NCBI RefSeq assembly: GCF_000760515.2
Contig: NW_013546278.1
Location: 1-32,179 of the forward strand
Origin: Mitosporidium daphniae
Taxonomy: Eukaryota; Microsporidia
Length of the DNA stretch: 32,179 bases
Reading direction: 5' to 3'
Shown: positions 17,670 through 30,340 of the stretch, in pieces
Layout: each line of letters opens with the position of its first letter
Numbering within the stretch: the stretch's first letter is position 1
The notes under the pieces: model-generated
What the model was told of the DNA's origin: nothing
The model's database searches: none
What the model saw: the letters and a program-made list of their open reading frames with translations, nothing else
Position numbers and translations under genes: made by a program

Positions 17670-17863
17670 CATATTTATGGCCCATTTAGGAACAATAAAC
17701 AACCGGCTACTTGCCAAAAGCAACTCATTGCACACCAATTATGACGTACTGAGGATCGGAAACATAAGTACGCCAATGGCTGGGTCCAGTTTTCAAGCAG
17801 CAGGCTAGCCCATTTATGATGCTTGCACGGCATTCTTGGGCAAAGTGCTTGGGTTTGGGGTAC
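17670..17863. other. Intergenic between convergent Trs31 and primase genes
   Basis: No coding signal or RNA gene seen. AATAAA occurs once after the Trs31 stop. Confidence 0.4.
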
Positions 17864-19319
17864 CTATTTATTGAGAGATTCCAGAAACTGGTCCATCAGC
17901 AAAAGATATGGCTGCAAATGATCACTTCCGTTCTCTTTGGAAAGGATCGAATGGATGGTCGGCACCATGTCGGGATCAAACTTGTCAATCAAAGCCGGGT
18001 CTATGGGAACGCATATCTTTCCGGTATCTGGATGCACGCAAAATGGTGCTTTGAGCAGATGGTTCAATCCAATTGAAACATTGGAGTCTAGCCGCGGATA
18101 GAGACGGTGCAAAATAAATTCTTCCGCCAGATGGGAGCGCTGCTTTTTCTCCGAAGTGCAAAGCTGCTGCACAATCGTCTTCCACCGCTCGAGCGGATCG
18201 CATATTTTCTCTTTTTTCCACATTTCAATCAGGCCATTTGGTGCGGGGCAAAGGCCGGAAAGTGAGGTGGCGAGATCTGTATTCTCAACATCCTCAGAGA
18301 GAAGCTCTGGTAGGATCTTTTGCTTGAAAATCGGAGACACAAGAGAAAGCGCACGCTTGATCATCGGGTGGGACTCTACTGCAGAACTATTATTGTAGCT
18401 GCCGCCATTAGAGACGCTGTAATTCGCGCCATTACCGGATGTTTTACCAGCAGAACGGCTTATTTCAATATATGAGACGATGGCCTTGCGCAAACCCGAG
18501 TCTAGTGTGCGAGCACGCTTATCGGCAACCCAGCAATGTATTCCTCTTCTTCCTGAAAATACCCAGAGGATGCTAACAAATCCAAAGTCCATACGGAGAA
18601 TGGCATCGAGAACCTTTACAGCAGCAACGATGTATTGCCAGCATTTGATGCACATTTTCTTGTTTTGACAGCATTTTCGTATGTCATCATAGTCTGTCAA
18701 GTCGATGTCAAAGACAAGCTCGCGCTCGATAGCCGAAAACGAGGCTGGCATCAGCGATTTTTTTTCTGATGGCTACAAAGTACCGGTTAAGCGAATAAAA
18801 ATGGCAAACACAAGATGGTGCACAAATGGCGCATGGCCGATGCGAAAAAGTATCCAATTAAATCGTAAAAACAATAAGCAGCGAAAATGTTGACTTACTC
18901 TTGCAGAATAAATGGCACCAATATCAATCTTGATGGGCTTTGCTTGCACAATGCGTTCTCGCATATCCGCTTCCCCCAAAAAGGAAAGGAAGCGAATGTA
19001 TGTTTGATTAGCCAAGGTCATTGAAAACTCCCTTCGTGTAAAATATGGCCCCTTTACACCTAAACATGAGTTTGACGTAAAAACCTTCTATTCCATATGA
19101 GAGCCAACGGTAAATTCTATCAAACGGATAAAACTTTGAGTAGAACATCAGCAGGCATTCTTCCATATCCAGCTGAGAATAGTCCATCATCAAGAATTCG
19201 TTCGGCCTTGCCACAACGGGTGTCATCGCCGTTGGAGATGGGTCCGATGGTGTCGATGAAGATGCCCAGTTGTGCTGAAAAGCAGCAGCCTCAATGCCCT
19301 CCATGCCGGTCGCCTGCAT
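17864..19319 (-). CDS. PRI1: DNA primase small (catalytic) subunit PRI1, 434 aa
   Basis: Makes the RNA primer in the polymerase alpha-primase complex. Exon 1 (19319-19085) encodes a variable N-terminus and LLMFYSKFYPFDRIYRWLSY. Exon 2 (19059-18899) carries REFSMTL and KPIKIDIGAIYSAR. Exon 3 (18772-17864) holds the catalytic ELVFDIDLTDYDD with the metal-binding Asp pair, Cys/His zinc residues in RKCCQNKKMCIKCW, SGRRGIHCWV, and LYPRLDSNVSIGLNHLLKAPF. Introns are 25 and 126 nt. The N-terminal 50 residues before the conserved part are an extension. An insertion rich in Gly/Asn/Ser lies near residue 250. It diverges from MCM4, its partner in replication, with 58 bp between ATGs. Confidence 0.96.
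18773..18898 (-). other. Very long (126-nt) intron in primase gene
   Basis: Starts with the perfect consensus GTAAGT, the only one among the 49 placed introns, and ends GGTACTTTGTAG. After the donor it contains no AG until the acceptor, so it cannot be split into smaller introns. Both flanks fit the primase alignment. I see no C/D or H/ACA snoRNA boxes inside. Confidence 0.88.
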
Positions 19320-19377
19320 TGAAGTAAAACCGCCAAATATTAAACGGCAACTTGATTAAATTGTAAATTTTGCTTCA
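19320..19377. promoter_or_regulatory. Shared divergent promoter of PRI1 and MCM4
   Basis: Only 58 bp separate the two start codons, so both replication genes must be controlled from here or from inside each other's coding sequence. The region carries TTAAATTGTAAATTTTG towards MCM4, matching the start-proximal motif of other genes. A fungal MCB site (ACGCGT) is not present. Confidence 0.6.
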
Positions 19378-22463
<3,086 letters not shown>

Positions 22464-23914
22464 TTGATAAATAAACAACAGGTTCATAACCATCTGTCCA
22501 TTTTGTATACACAAAGAGCAGGCTTTGATGCGTTATAAGCAGATCCCGAGACCAGCGCGAAACAATAGAAAATTGGCGAGATCCTTTTAACCTTGACCCT
22601 ATGGCACAAGCTCTAAGGCGGCTGTAATTGGCCCATGTTATTAAAACGGTGACAAGCCACTGGTTGGCAGAGGAATGAACGGGATTTTAATTGTGAAGGT
22701 CGGAATCCTTATGGGTTTCGCCTTGCTATGATTATTTATTCAAATTCGCGTGCCTTTGTACACGGAGCTGCTGGGAATCAATTTGACGCATACACAAGCT
22801 CGTGTGGCAATAAGATTCAGGCAAATAGCGCTGCTGAAACGCGAGAAAATGGTCATGTAAAAACACAAAGCACGCCCACTGAAAGATGCAAGGCTTGAAC
22901 CAGATTTACCAGAAAAGTCTTCAGTGCAGCGCTTTTAAAATGCTCCGAGCCAATAACGCAGCAGCGCAAGCACACACGTAGGGCTTATGCTCTTTTAACT
23001 CCCAAACTTGAAAAAGAGGGGCAAAAGAGTATGTTTGACGGGTACTTGTTTCTTCTAGATAAATCTAGCATCCAAGTTTCGCTTTTCGAACGGTCTTTTG
23101 AGGTGCGAAAACCATTTAGAAAAAGTGACTAAATAATATGCCCTGAAAAGCATGCAAAAAGCCTTGTTAAGGTATACAAGTTTATGGGAAGTCTAGTCAC
23201 TTTAACCAACGAGCATGTCAAAATCGAGAAAGAAGGTGCATTTCAAGATATGAATTTAAGGCTATATGCTGCAAATGAGCATTGTTCTATCAAGGTTCTG
23301 GAATGGGTAGTCCAAATCTAAAACCTTTCAACAATCCATGTGTCTTCTAGCAGTCACTTGTGTTCGTTCATACAGAAAAGTAATTTTATCCTGGAAAAAA
23401 CCTATGCTAAACCCCATTCCTTAATGACACGGCGGAGCTTCTGTTGGAAAAAATAGACCGAAAAAACAATATTCAACGTCTAGAAAGGTCAATACACCAT
23501 TTAAAAGAGTCGATTGAACATCAAAAATACGGATTAAAACTGCTAAGCCCTTAGTTAGCTACTTATTTTGAAAGCAAAGGTACCGCTTGAAATCTTTCAT
23601 AGTCGCAAAGCCTTCTAAAGCCGCTTATAAATCTACTACTAGATCGCTTATCCATTTTATCAATAAATTAACCTTTCTTTAAAAGATAATTGCAAGTTGG
23701 CCTTCATATTGCCTGGCCCAATTAAAGAAAAGTCCTGGCCTTCGTGCATTACAGATTCTCCCTAACTTTATGGTGCACTCCCGCGGGTGTGCCAATTAAT
23801 CGGTGTTTTCCATTAATTAACGGGATGAAAATTTAAGTCTGAAATACGCAGCTAGTTTCAAAACGTGTGTTTCTCAGATGCCACTCGTCCTTTTGGTAAC
23901 AGGCGCATGGATAT
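22464..23914. other. Gene-poor 1.45-kb stretch with unexplained open segments
   Basis: No complete gene called. On the plus strand several short frames look protein-like: one from the ATG at 22728 (57 codons), one from 23031 (MFDGYLFLLDKSS), one with LTNEHVKIEKEG near 23200, and one near 23438-23554 ending in a coiled-coil-like segment (KNNIQRLERSIHHLKESIEH). They can be chained in phase, but only with introns of 29, 52, 48, 67 and 58 nt, mostly too long for this genome. A fast-evolving coiled-coil protein or a decaying gene is possible. No tRNA, snRNA signature or repeat was found. Confidence 0.3.
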
Positions 23915-24270
23915 CTATTTAGGAAGTTCTTCCTGTTGAAAGAGAACATCTAAAGTGTGGCCTTCTTTAAGTAGCTGATCGGTTAGCTTGCGATTTTCTT
24001 GATATTTTTTTTCTCTCTTCTTTGCTGCTATAAGATTTTTCTGGCGCCGTTCTTCATACTATGCATATGGTCAATGGGCGCGAGCGTCTTACCTCAACCC
24101 GAAGACACTCGTCAAGCTTCTTCCGTATGGAAAAACATGCATTTCCAATCTTTGCATAAATGCCGCCATTCTTGTGACACTCGCGGTACTCCTTTAACAG
24201 GTCGAGACAGGTTATGGTTTGGTTCAGACCTGATTGGTTATTGCATATGAGACCACGTACCTAGTGGCAT
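23915..24270 (-). CDS. CMC2: Cytochrome c oxidase assembly factor CMC2 (twin CX9C), 96 aa
   Basis: CMC2 is a small intermembrane-space protein needed for cytochrome oxidase biogenesis, imported by the Mia40 disulfide relay. The product shows the twin CX9C signature: CLDLLKEYREC followed by CFSIRKKLDEC, plus HKNGG after the first pair, as in Cmc2 (ECHKN). The C-terminal half is a charged helix. Exons are 24270-24261 (three codons plus one base), 24229-24093 and 24058-23915; introns are 31 and 34 nt, both in phase. The tail is longer than in the human protein (79 aa). It is divergent from CDK7 with 39 bp between ATGs. Cmc1 is an alternative, but the KECHKN-like motif and spacing favour Cmc2. 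Confidence 0.82.
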
Positions 24271-24309
24271 CCGCTAAATTGTAAAGTTTATAAAATTTGC
24301 ATTCACATT

Positions 24310-25333
24310 ATGGCTACATTGACGGTTGAACATGAGGAGGGTGACATGCATCGCAAGCTACGGTACGAGAAGCTCAAAAGACTTGGAGAGGGAACATATG
24401 CTGTGGTCTATCTTGTACGTGATAGGGTCACCAATCAACTTTATGCGATGAAAAAGATCAAAAAAATATCTGGCTCCTCGGGACTGGACTTTTCGGCACT
24501 GCGGGAAATCAAATGGCTCTCCCATTTGCGACACCCAAATATTGTCAAGGTAATTTACTTTTCACTTTTCTTCTAGTTGGAGGAGACCTTCATCGCCAAG
24601 GCACACATCCACATGGTCCTCTCACATGCATCGTGGGACCTGGAAATGTTGATCAAAAGCAAGGAAATTGTCTTTATGCCCTCGGATATCAAAGCCTGGA
24701 TGCTGATGATTCTAAGAGGGCTAGACTACTGCCATCAAAACTGGGTTCTACACCGTGTAATCAGACTTTCTAATGCATAGGATATCAAGCCATCCAACAT
24801 GCTCATCCAAGCTAATGGCACCTTACAGCTTGCCGATTTTGGGCTTGCTCGAGACTATGCAGTGCCACGCACCCCGCTTTCGCCAAATGTCGTCACTAGA
24901 TGGTACAAGGCTCCGGAGCTTCTACTTGGCTCAACGCATTACACGCAAAGTATTGACACGTGGGCTGTTGGGTGTATTTTTGCAGAGCTGATGCTGAGAA
25001 AGCCGTATCTGCCCGGAGACTCGGACCTTGAGCAGCTAAAGCTTATTTGTAAGGCATTGGGAACGCCTACGAGAGAAAGCTGGCCAGGGATAGATTCCCT
25101 TCCCGATTGGGTAGAACTTCCCTTCTATGGTCGGCCAAACCTCAATTTGCAGTTCAGTGCTGCCTCTGCAGATGCTATTGATCTGCTCTCAAAGCTTTTG
25201 GAACTCGTTCCCGCAAATAGAATAACGGCCAGAGAGGTTGGTTTATAATTTGCTCATTTATTAGGCGTTGATGCATCCGTATTTTATAAACATTCCGCGC
25301 CCAACCCCGGTTGATAAACTACCGAAGCCCTAG
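24310..25333 (+). CDS. KIN28: TFIIH kinase CDK7/Kin28, 314 aa
   Basis: Cyclin-dependent kinase of TFIIH that phosphorylates the RNA polymerase II tail and may activate other CDKs. The glycine loop is LGEGTYAVVYLVRD, followed by YAMKKIK with the NxxxSGLDFSALREIKWL helix (PSTAIRE position). The HRDIKPSNMLI loop and ADFGLARDYAVP follow, with TRWYKAPELLLG and VGCIFAELMLRKPYLPG. DFGLAR, YKAPELL and RKPYLPG are typical of CDK7. Exons are 24310-24549, 24577-24756, 24781-25236 and 25265-25333; introns of 27, 24 and 28 nt are in phase. The C-terminus is shorter than in animals. Its TAG stop overlaps that of the next, convergent gene. Confidence 0.95.
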
Positions 25334-25686
25334 CGATGTTGTGCGGGGCCATTGGATTCCTTGCTTATAGACTGAAGGATACCCTTTAGCTCTTAAAATT
25401 GGACTGTTATCTTACCTATATATTCAGAAATTGACTGGAGTGGCCGGCCCTCTCGCAGATGCAGCGGAATTTCCGGCAATATTTCCTTAAATAAATGGTC
25501 GATAAATACCTGCAGATGAATCCCACCGTGGTTTGATGATGTGCACTGATTTTGGTTGGCTTCCTTAACGATGAGGTCTATTTTTTTCATCAAATCTTTG
25601 ATCTGGTTTAATGCTTGAAAGCCCTTGGACACCAAAGGGTTGGTGATTTTGTCCTTGCCCTCGTTGATGATGGTGAGGCGACACAT
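25330..25686 (-). CDS. Unrecognised helical protein, 110 aa
   Basis: Exons 25686-25416 and 25391-25330 join in phase after a 24-nt intron (GTAAGA...TTTTAAG). The product starts MCRLTIINEGKDK and continues as a likely coiled helix (FQALNQIKDLMKKIDLIVKE), then a second helical region with HLFKEILPEIPLH. It has no membrane segment. It could be a small subunit of a nuclear or cytoskeletal complex; I cannot name it. The start is the ATG at 25686, behind an in-frame GTG. Its stop codon shares CTAG with the stop of CDK7. Confidence 0.65.
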
Positions 25687-25779
25687 TTTCACTTTTGAAT
25701 GAAAAAAAGAATTACGGGGAGATCCTGATTTTGGAACTAGTGAGCGGGCCCGCGAGAAAGATAAATTTTAATTATTAAA

Positions 25780-26329
25780 ATGGCCATGAAAGAAGGTGAG
25801 GCGCTCTAATCCAACTTTTTTCTAGATGAGCTGCTGAAAGAGCGCATCCTTAACGACGACAAGCTTTTGAAACGGATCCTAAAGCTATCCCTTAATAATG
25901 AAAAATTTGATGAGGAAGAGAGGCAATATCACTTGCTGATGGAAAAACATCAGATCATTTCCAGAAACACAGAAGCCGAGATTGCGGCCATGGCAGCACA
26001 GATAGATTCCCTGGTCATCAAGGAGCAATCTTTGCTAGAGGAAATTTCTACAATGTCGCTAAATATCGAGAATGAAAAGCGGATACGCGATATGAAGTCC
26101 GAATGCAACGCCATCTATGAGGAGCTGCAGCGCAAGGCATCGTTCAAAATGCTCAAGGAGTGTTTATCGATTTATTTATTTTTTGTCTAGAAAGTCGCAA
26201 AAGCTCGTTGTGGATATGAGCACAATAGAAAAATCGCTTGTCAGCTCCAAGGGTGAAAGTACGGCAAACAAAGATAGCATTTCCGCCCTTTTGAATGAGC
26301 TGGTGCAGGCGTTTAACAGGCTCCCATGA
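25780..26329 (+). CDS. THOC7: THO complex subunit THOC7, 162 aa
   Basis: THO couples transcription to mRNA export; THOC7 is a coiled-coil subunit. The start DELLKERILNDDKLLKRILKL, the middle (EEERQYHLLMEKH), the conserved NEKRIRDMKSECNAIYEEL (animal: AKRIRKNRQEYDALAKVI) and a C-terminal coiled coil fit THOC7 throughout. Exons are 25780-25795, 25826-26159 and 26191-26329; introns are 30 and 31 nt, both in phase. The first exon has only five codons. The protein is slightly shorter than the animal one (204 aa). Coiled-coil proteins align easily by chance, so certainty is moderate. Confidence 0.72.
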
Positions 26330-26345
26330 TCACTAGCGGTTCTAT

Positions 26346-27963
26346 TTAAGGTTCAAGAAATAAACAACAAAGATAAGAAAGCAAAAAGAGAACCACTTTC
26401 TCATCCAGACAATGGCGCGGTGACGACATTAAGGCTTCTTTGCTGATGATCGAGGGAAGCCGGCCCTCCATTGACTTTATAAAAAAGTGCATCCAATTAT
26501 TTTGCGGAGGTGGTCTTTTCCCACAAGACTCGTAATGTAATAGGAGGGCAGAAAAAAGCCGTCCATCGGCGAAACTAGACGAAAAATCGTGAACAGGCAG
26601 TTTGTTCATCACCTGACCGATGATCCAGCACCACTCAAACAACAAAGAAAGGTGTCCCGCTTTGGCATCTGCAAGTTGGCAATGTACCTCACGCAACTCA
26701 ATGGAAGAAGGTGGGGTTTCCTTTATGGGTTTCTTTTCATATAAAAGAGTTATCTCCTTTTGGAGACTTGAATGAGATATGAGCGCTGGAACTTTCCAGC
26801 TGCAAACTATTTTAAAAAGAAAAGCAATGGTCTTTTCCTTGTGTCCATCGACTATATCCTTGGTCTCGATTTCTTGCACTGACCCAAGGGAAGCATTTAG
26901 CACTTGAAAAGAGAACCCTCTCTCCCGAAGTAGCCTAAATATGCTACTCATATTTGACAAGTGAAAGGGTTTCAACACTTTCATTGGAAGTGAGAGGAAC
27001 GATGAGTCGCTTGTTACTTTGGCCAACAACCGAGAAAGCTGGATACCGTCTCTCAAATCAAGTGAAAGCTGGCTAATGTGGTATGCGACCGCGTCGCAAG
27101 GTTTTTGGGTATACGCAAAAACGGCACCATAAAGTGAAAATTGCCTCACAATATCTCCCTGAGGCTGCAGGATTTTTTTGCAAAATAGATTCAAAAAGTC
27201 TACTGAACAAAAGTCACATGCTATTTTGTAAGGGAACATCAATACCTTTCTCTTTGAACAGGAGTCTAGGTGCAGATAGCTGCAAAGAATGCATTTTTGA
27301 GCGCAGGAGATCTAATAAGTAAATAAGAAGAAGTGCATTGAGAATCGCAGATTGCGAAAAGCCCAGTTTGTGGGCCACATTTGAGGCTGGAAATATAACA
27401 TCAAGGAAAACTTTTCTTATGTTTGGATATTCGCTTGGGTGGAAGTAGTTTCCAGATAAGACCTCAAGCCCGAAACGGAGCCACCATTCGGAATAGGTCA
27501 AAGTAAACATCGAGACTACATCTTCTCTCGCTACAACATCGTAATAAAAGTTTAGCGTTGCGCTTAACGCTATTCGTTTACACTCGAATTCCTTCTGAAG
27601 CTTTGATCTAAAATAGGGAAAAGGCGAATTGAGGAACAAATTCTCATTTGTGCCATTTTCGTGATTTGATGCAAAAAGTTTATTCTCTAAAGTGGAAATC
27701 TTCTGTCCTGAAATGAGCTTTGAAGCCATGTCGTGGTTGTGTTTGTTAACATCGTAGTCATCAATTTCACGGGAAAAGTTGTTTTGAAGAACATCCTCAA
27801 GTTGAGCAAGCTCAAAGTTGATCCAATTTAGAAACCCCCTTTCCATGGGGGTTTCGTCCCTATAAGTGGCGCATTCCTCTTCTGCGTTTTGTGCAGCAGA
27901 AAACAAAGTAGACGAAAAAGACTCCAAATACGAATGCGTAGGTGGAATCTTTCTCTTGGACAT
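26346..27963 (-). CDS. ASPM: ASPM-like spindle protein with tandem calponin-homology domains, 530 aa
   Basis: ASPM/Asp proteins act at spindle poles on microtubule minus ends. Exons 27963-27246 and 27220-26346 join over a 25-nt intron. Residues about 150-240 match the ASPM region before the CH domains (EWWLRFGLEVLSGNYF; RLLFKEKACDFC). CH1 follows with LDLRDGIQLSRLL and DIVDGHKEKTIAFLF, both very close to ASPM. CH2 has VHDFSSSFADGRLFSALLLHY and LDEKVVLFLLSYL. Animal ASPM continues with many IQ repeats; here the protein ends straight after CH2, and no N-terminal ASH domain is visible. This is a minimal version. It converges on THOC7, with 16 bp between stops. Confidence 0.88.
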
Positions 27964-27982
27964 TGAAATGTTAAATTAAAAT

Positions 27983-29500
27983 TTAATCGTCAAATTTAAA
28001 GTGCTTTGGCTTGATGCTGGGATCGATCTCTTTGTAGTGAGAACCATAATCTTTATGTTCTCTTTTTTTGGTAGCGGTACCAAAAGCCAGTAGTTCCTGG
28101 GGTACGTCCTGCCCAGAGTTTCTAAGAACACCAATAAGCTCGCCCGAGTGGTTCTTATCCAATGGGGAGAATATTGTATGCGCAACACCAGAGCGACCGG
28201 CCCTGCCAGTTCTACCGATTCTATGAACATAATCCTCAATTGTCAGCGGAAATGTATAATTAATAACAGTCTCAACAAAGGGAATATCTAAACCTCTAGA
28301 TGCAACATCTGTAGCAAGAAGAATCAAACTTTTTCCATCTTTAAAGGTGGCTAGCGCAGAGGCTCGAGCAGATTGAGCCTTGTCCCCATGAATTGTACTG
28401 ACCTTGTATCCCTTTTTCAGTAGCACTTGTTCTATTCTATCTGCCTCCTTTTTATATAGGACAAATAAGATGATCTTTCCACTCGAGTATTTGGAGAGTA
28501 ATGAAAAAAGAATTTTTTCTTTTTCTTGATGATCGTCGACAACGGTAACTATTTGCTTTATGGTAGACCCTCCTTTTAACGAAGAGGGGGAAAATTGTGA
28601 ATTATCGGTGGAAGTTAAAAGCTCTGATCTAGAGGTAACGGAGATGCGAACAGATGGACCCTTTATCAGGGAATCTGCCAGCCTCTTTATGGTCGAAGGC
28701 CAAGTGGCAGAGAACATCAGAGTTTGCCGAGAAAGGGTGGAATCCATCGCATTTACGATCCTCTTAACGTCTGGAGCAAATCCCATGTCAAGCATCCGAT
28801 CTGCCTCATCAAGTACAAAATAAGAGACCGTAAACAAAGATAGTTCGTCCTCAGATAGGTAATCCAATAAGCGACCTGGTGTTGCAATCAGAATCTGCGG
28901 CTTTGTGGATAGGAGATGGGCTAATTGGGACGAACGATCGACACCACCGTAAATTACTGTCGACTTGATGGGCTTCTCAAGGAAGCCTGTGGCCTTTTCG
29001 ATAGTCTCTCCAATCTGGATGGCCAATTCTCGTGTCGGTGCCAAAATAAGCACATCAGGGGAATACTTCCCATTTGGCACGTTTTTTTTGGTCCCTGACA
29101 AGTGAATCACCTTCGCAATTGCAGGGATGCCAAATGCGATTGTCTTTCCAGAGCCAGTTTCGGCAATACCAACTATAGATTTGGAAAAGGTGAGAGCATA
29201 TGGCCAAGTTTGGCTCTGAATAGCAGAGGGGATATCCTCAAACCCATCGCAAATCTTTAAAAGCCCCTTTGGAAGAACAGCAGAAGAGTCGGAGAACCGG
29301 ATAACCGGTTTGAATATTTCTGCGCTTTGTCCGTTGGAATCGCCAGTATCGACGGAAATATTCTTTTCTTTTCTGAAAATAATAGCCTCTTCCTCAGATA
29401 TTTTGGATAAATTCTGAAGTAGCTCCAAATACTGGACAGAAGTTGCATGTGGAGGCGAAGGGACTGAGGTGCCGGTCTTCTTTACTTTGGTCTTTGCCAT
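27983..29500 (-). CDS. DBP3: DEAD-box RNA helicase DBP3-like, 505 aa
   Basis: ATP-dependent RNA helicase; yeast Dbp3 acts in pre-60S rRNA processing in the nucleolus. All motifs are visible: Q motif region with TWPYAL, GIAETGSGKT (motif I), PTRELAIQIG (Ia), GGVDRSSQ, ATPGRLLD (Ib), VLDEADRML (II), FSATW (III), ILFVLYKK (IV region), LATDVASRGLDIP (V) and YVHRIGRTGRAGRSG (VI). The C-terminal block (SGELIGVLRNSGQDVPQEL, then FGTATKKREH) matches Dbp3. No intron. The start is the ATG at 29500; in-frame upstream sequence lacks a further ATG. An insertion of about 20 residues, Ser-rich, lies before motif IV. The subfamily is probable rather than proven. Confidence 0.92.
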   Translation of the reverse strand: MAKTKVKKTGTSVPSPPHATSVQYLELLQNLSKISEEEAIIFRKEKNISVDTGDSNGQSAEIFKPVIRFSDSSAVLPKGLLKICDGFEDIPSAIQSQTWPYALTFSKSIVGIAETGSGKTIAFGIPAIAKVIHLSGTKKNVPNGKYSPDVLILAPTRELAIQIGETIEKATGFLEKPIKSTVIYGGVDRSSQLAHLLSTKPQILIATPGRLLDYLSEDELSLFTVSYFVLDEADRMLDMGFAPDVKRIVNAMDSTLSRQTLMFSATWPSTIKRLADSLIKGPSVRISVTSRSELLTSTDNSQFSPSSLKGGSTIKQIVTVVDDHQEKEKILFSLLSKYSSGKIILFVLYKKEADRIEQVLLKKGYKVSTIHGDKAQSARASALATFKDGKSLILLATDVASRGLDIPFVETVINYTFPLTIEDYVHRIGRTGRAGRSGVAHTIFSPLDKNHSGELIGVLRNSGQDVPQELLAFGTATKKREHKDYGSHYKEIDPSIKPKHFKFDD

Positions 29501-29600
29501 GTAAAATGAAAACAAGTAAAAAATTTAATTAAAAACTCGCAATAGATCCGAGATTTAATTTGCTGGATTATCCTCCACCCAAATATTTAATATGCTTGCC

Positions 29601-30098
29601 TCAATCGGAGAGCGAAGATAACCCCGAATGCTCAGAAAATGACCATTCATCACTATATCTGGTAATACCATGCTCAGGGACATCTGGGTCCAGTAGTTTC
29701 AGTATGGATTCGTGCTGCAGTTTAAAAGGGTCTACTACATCATATTTTAAAATGGAGGCAGATCGAGAACAGGCCGTTCCAAATCCAGAAAGATCATTGG
29801 TCGGTATGGAGTCAGAAACCTTTTTAATAGAAATCAAGCAAGAGGCACTTTTTCTTGCTATGATTGGTGAGCTATTCAGGTCGATCCTTCCCACAATTGG
29901 TGGGATAACACTTTTTTCGCTGCTTTCTTCTTTTTTAGCTTTGAGACACTTTGATGGGGAAATTGTATTTGAATGGGAGCCTCTAGTAAATATCCCGATT
30001 CTATTTCTCAGCATTCGAAGTGGGTGTTCGTTTTCAACCACAATGACGCTTTCGTTTTGCCATTGTGGAATGACTCGTTTTTTTGTGCGTACCCTCAT
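29601..30098 (-). CDS. Unrecognised polar protein, 165 aa
   Basis: One open frame with an ATG, in tandem before DBP3 on the same strand. The product is Ser- and charge-rich with a basic N-terminus (MRVRTKKRVIPQWQ) and little hydrophobic core, so probably mostly disordered. A longer plus-strand frame overlaps it, but that one runs through the TG repeat and has poor composition; this frame is the better gene candidate. An AAATTT-type motif lies upstream of the ATG, as at other starts. The function is unknown. Confidence 0.55.
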   Translation of the reverse strand: MRVRTKKRVIPQWQNESVIVVENEHPLRMLRNRIGIFTRGSHSNTISPSKCLKAKKEESSEKSVIPPIVGRIDLNSSPIIARKSASCLISIKKVSDSIPTNDLSGFGTACSRSASILKYDVVDPFKLQHESILKLLDPDVPEHGITRYSDEWSFSEHSGLSSLSD

Positions 30099-30128
30099 GT
30101 TGTGTAAAAATTTGGCGTCTCCTTTGAA

Positions 30129-30170
30129 TGTGTGTGTGTGTGTATGTATGTGTGTGTGTGTGTGTGTGTA
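30129..30170 (+). repeat. (TG)n microsatellite, about 42 bp
   Basis: A TG tract with two TA interruptions in its first half (TGTATGTATG). It sits in the 242-bp divergent promoter between the unknown minus-strand gene and SDHA. Alternating TG can form Z-DNA and is length-unstable. It is the only microsatellite of this size seen in the window. Confidence 0.95.
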
Positions 30171-30340
30171 TAGAAATCCTCATCTGGTCGGTCAGTGCTG
30201 TAATTTGAAGGGTTTAAAGGCCATTAAAAATGTCCTGATTGATGTCTACGCTTTGCAGACTGCAAATTTTAAAATACCTTCAATTTAGCCAGCAAGATTG
30301 CAAGGTGTTTATTAATATCGGGCCATTAGCAATTTTGGAC

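Noticed and set aside
18773-18898. snoRNA inside the primase intron
   Set aside because: No RTGATGA C box, CTGA D box or ACA with hinge was seen on the transcribed strand.
29560-30288. 242-codon plus-strand frame opposite the unknown polar protein
   Set aside because: It runs through the TG repeat, giving a Cys-Val run, and has Cys/Ser-rich, unnatural composition; the minus-strand frame is the better gene.
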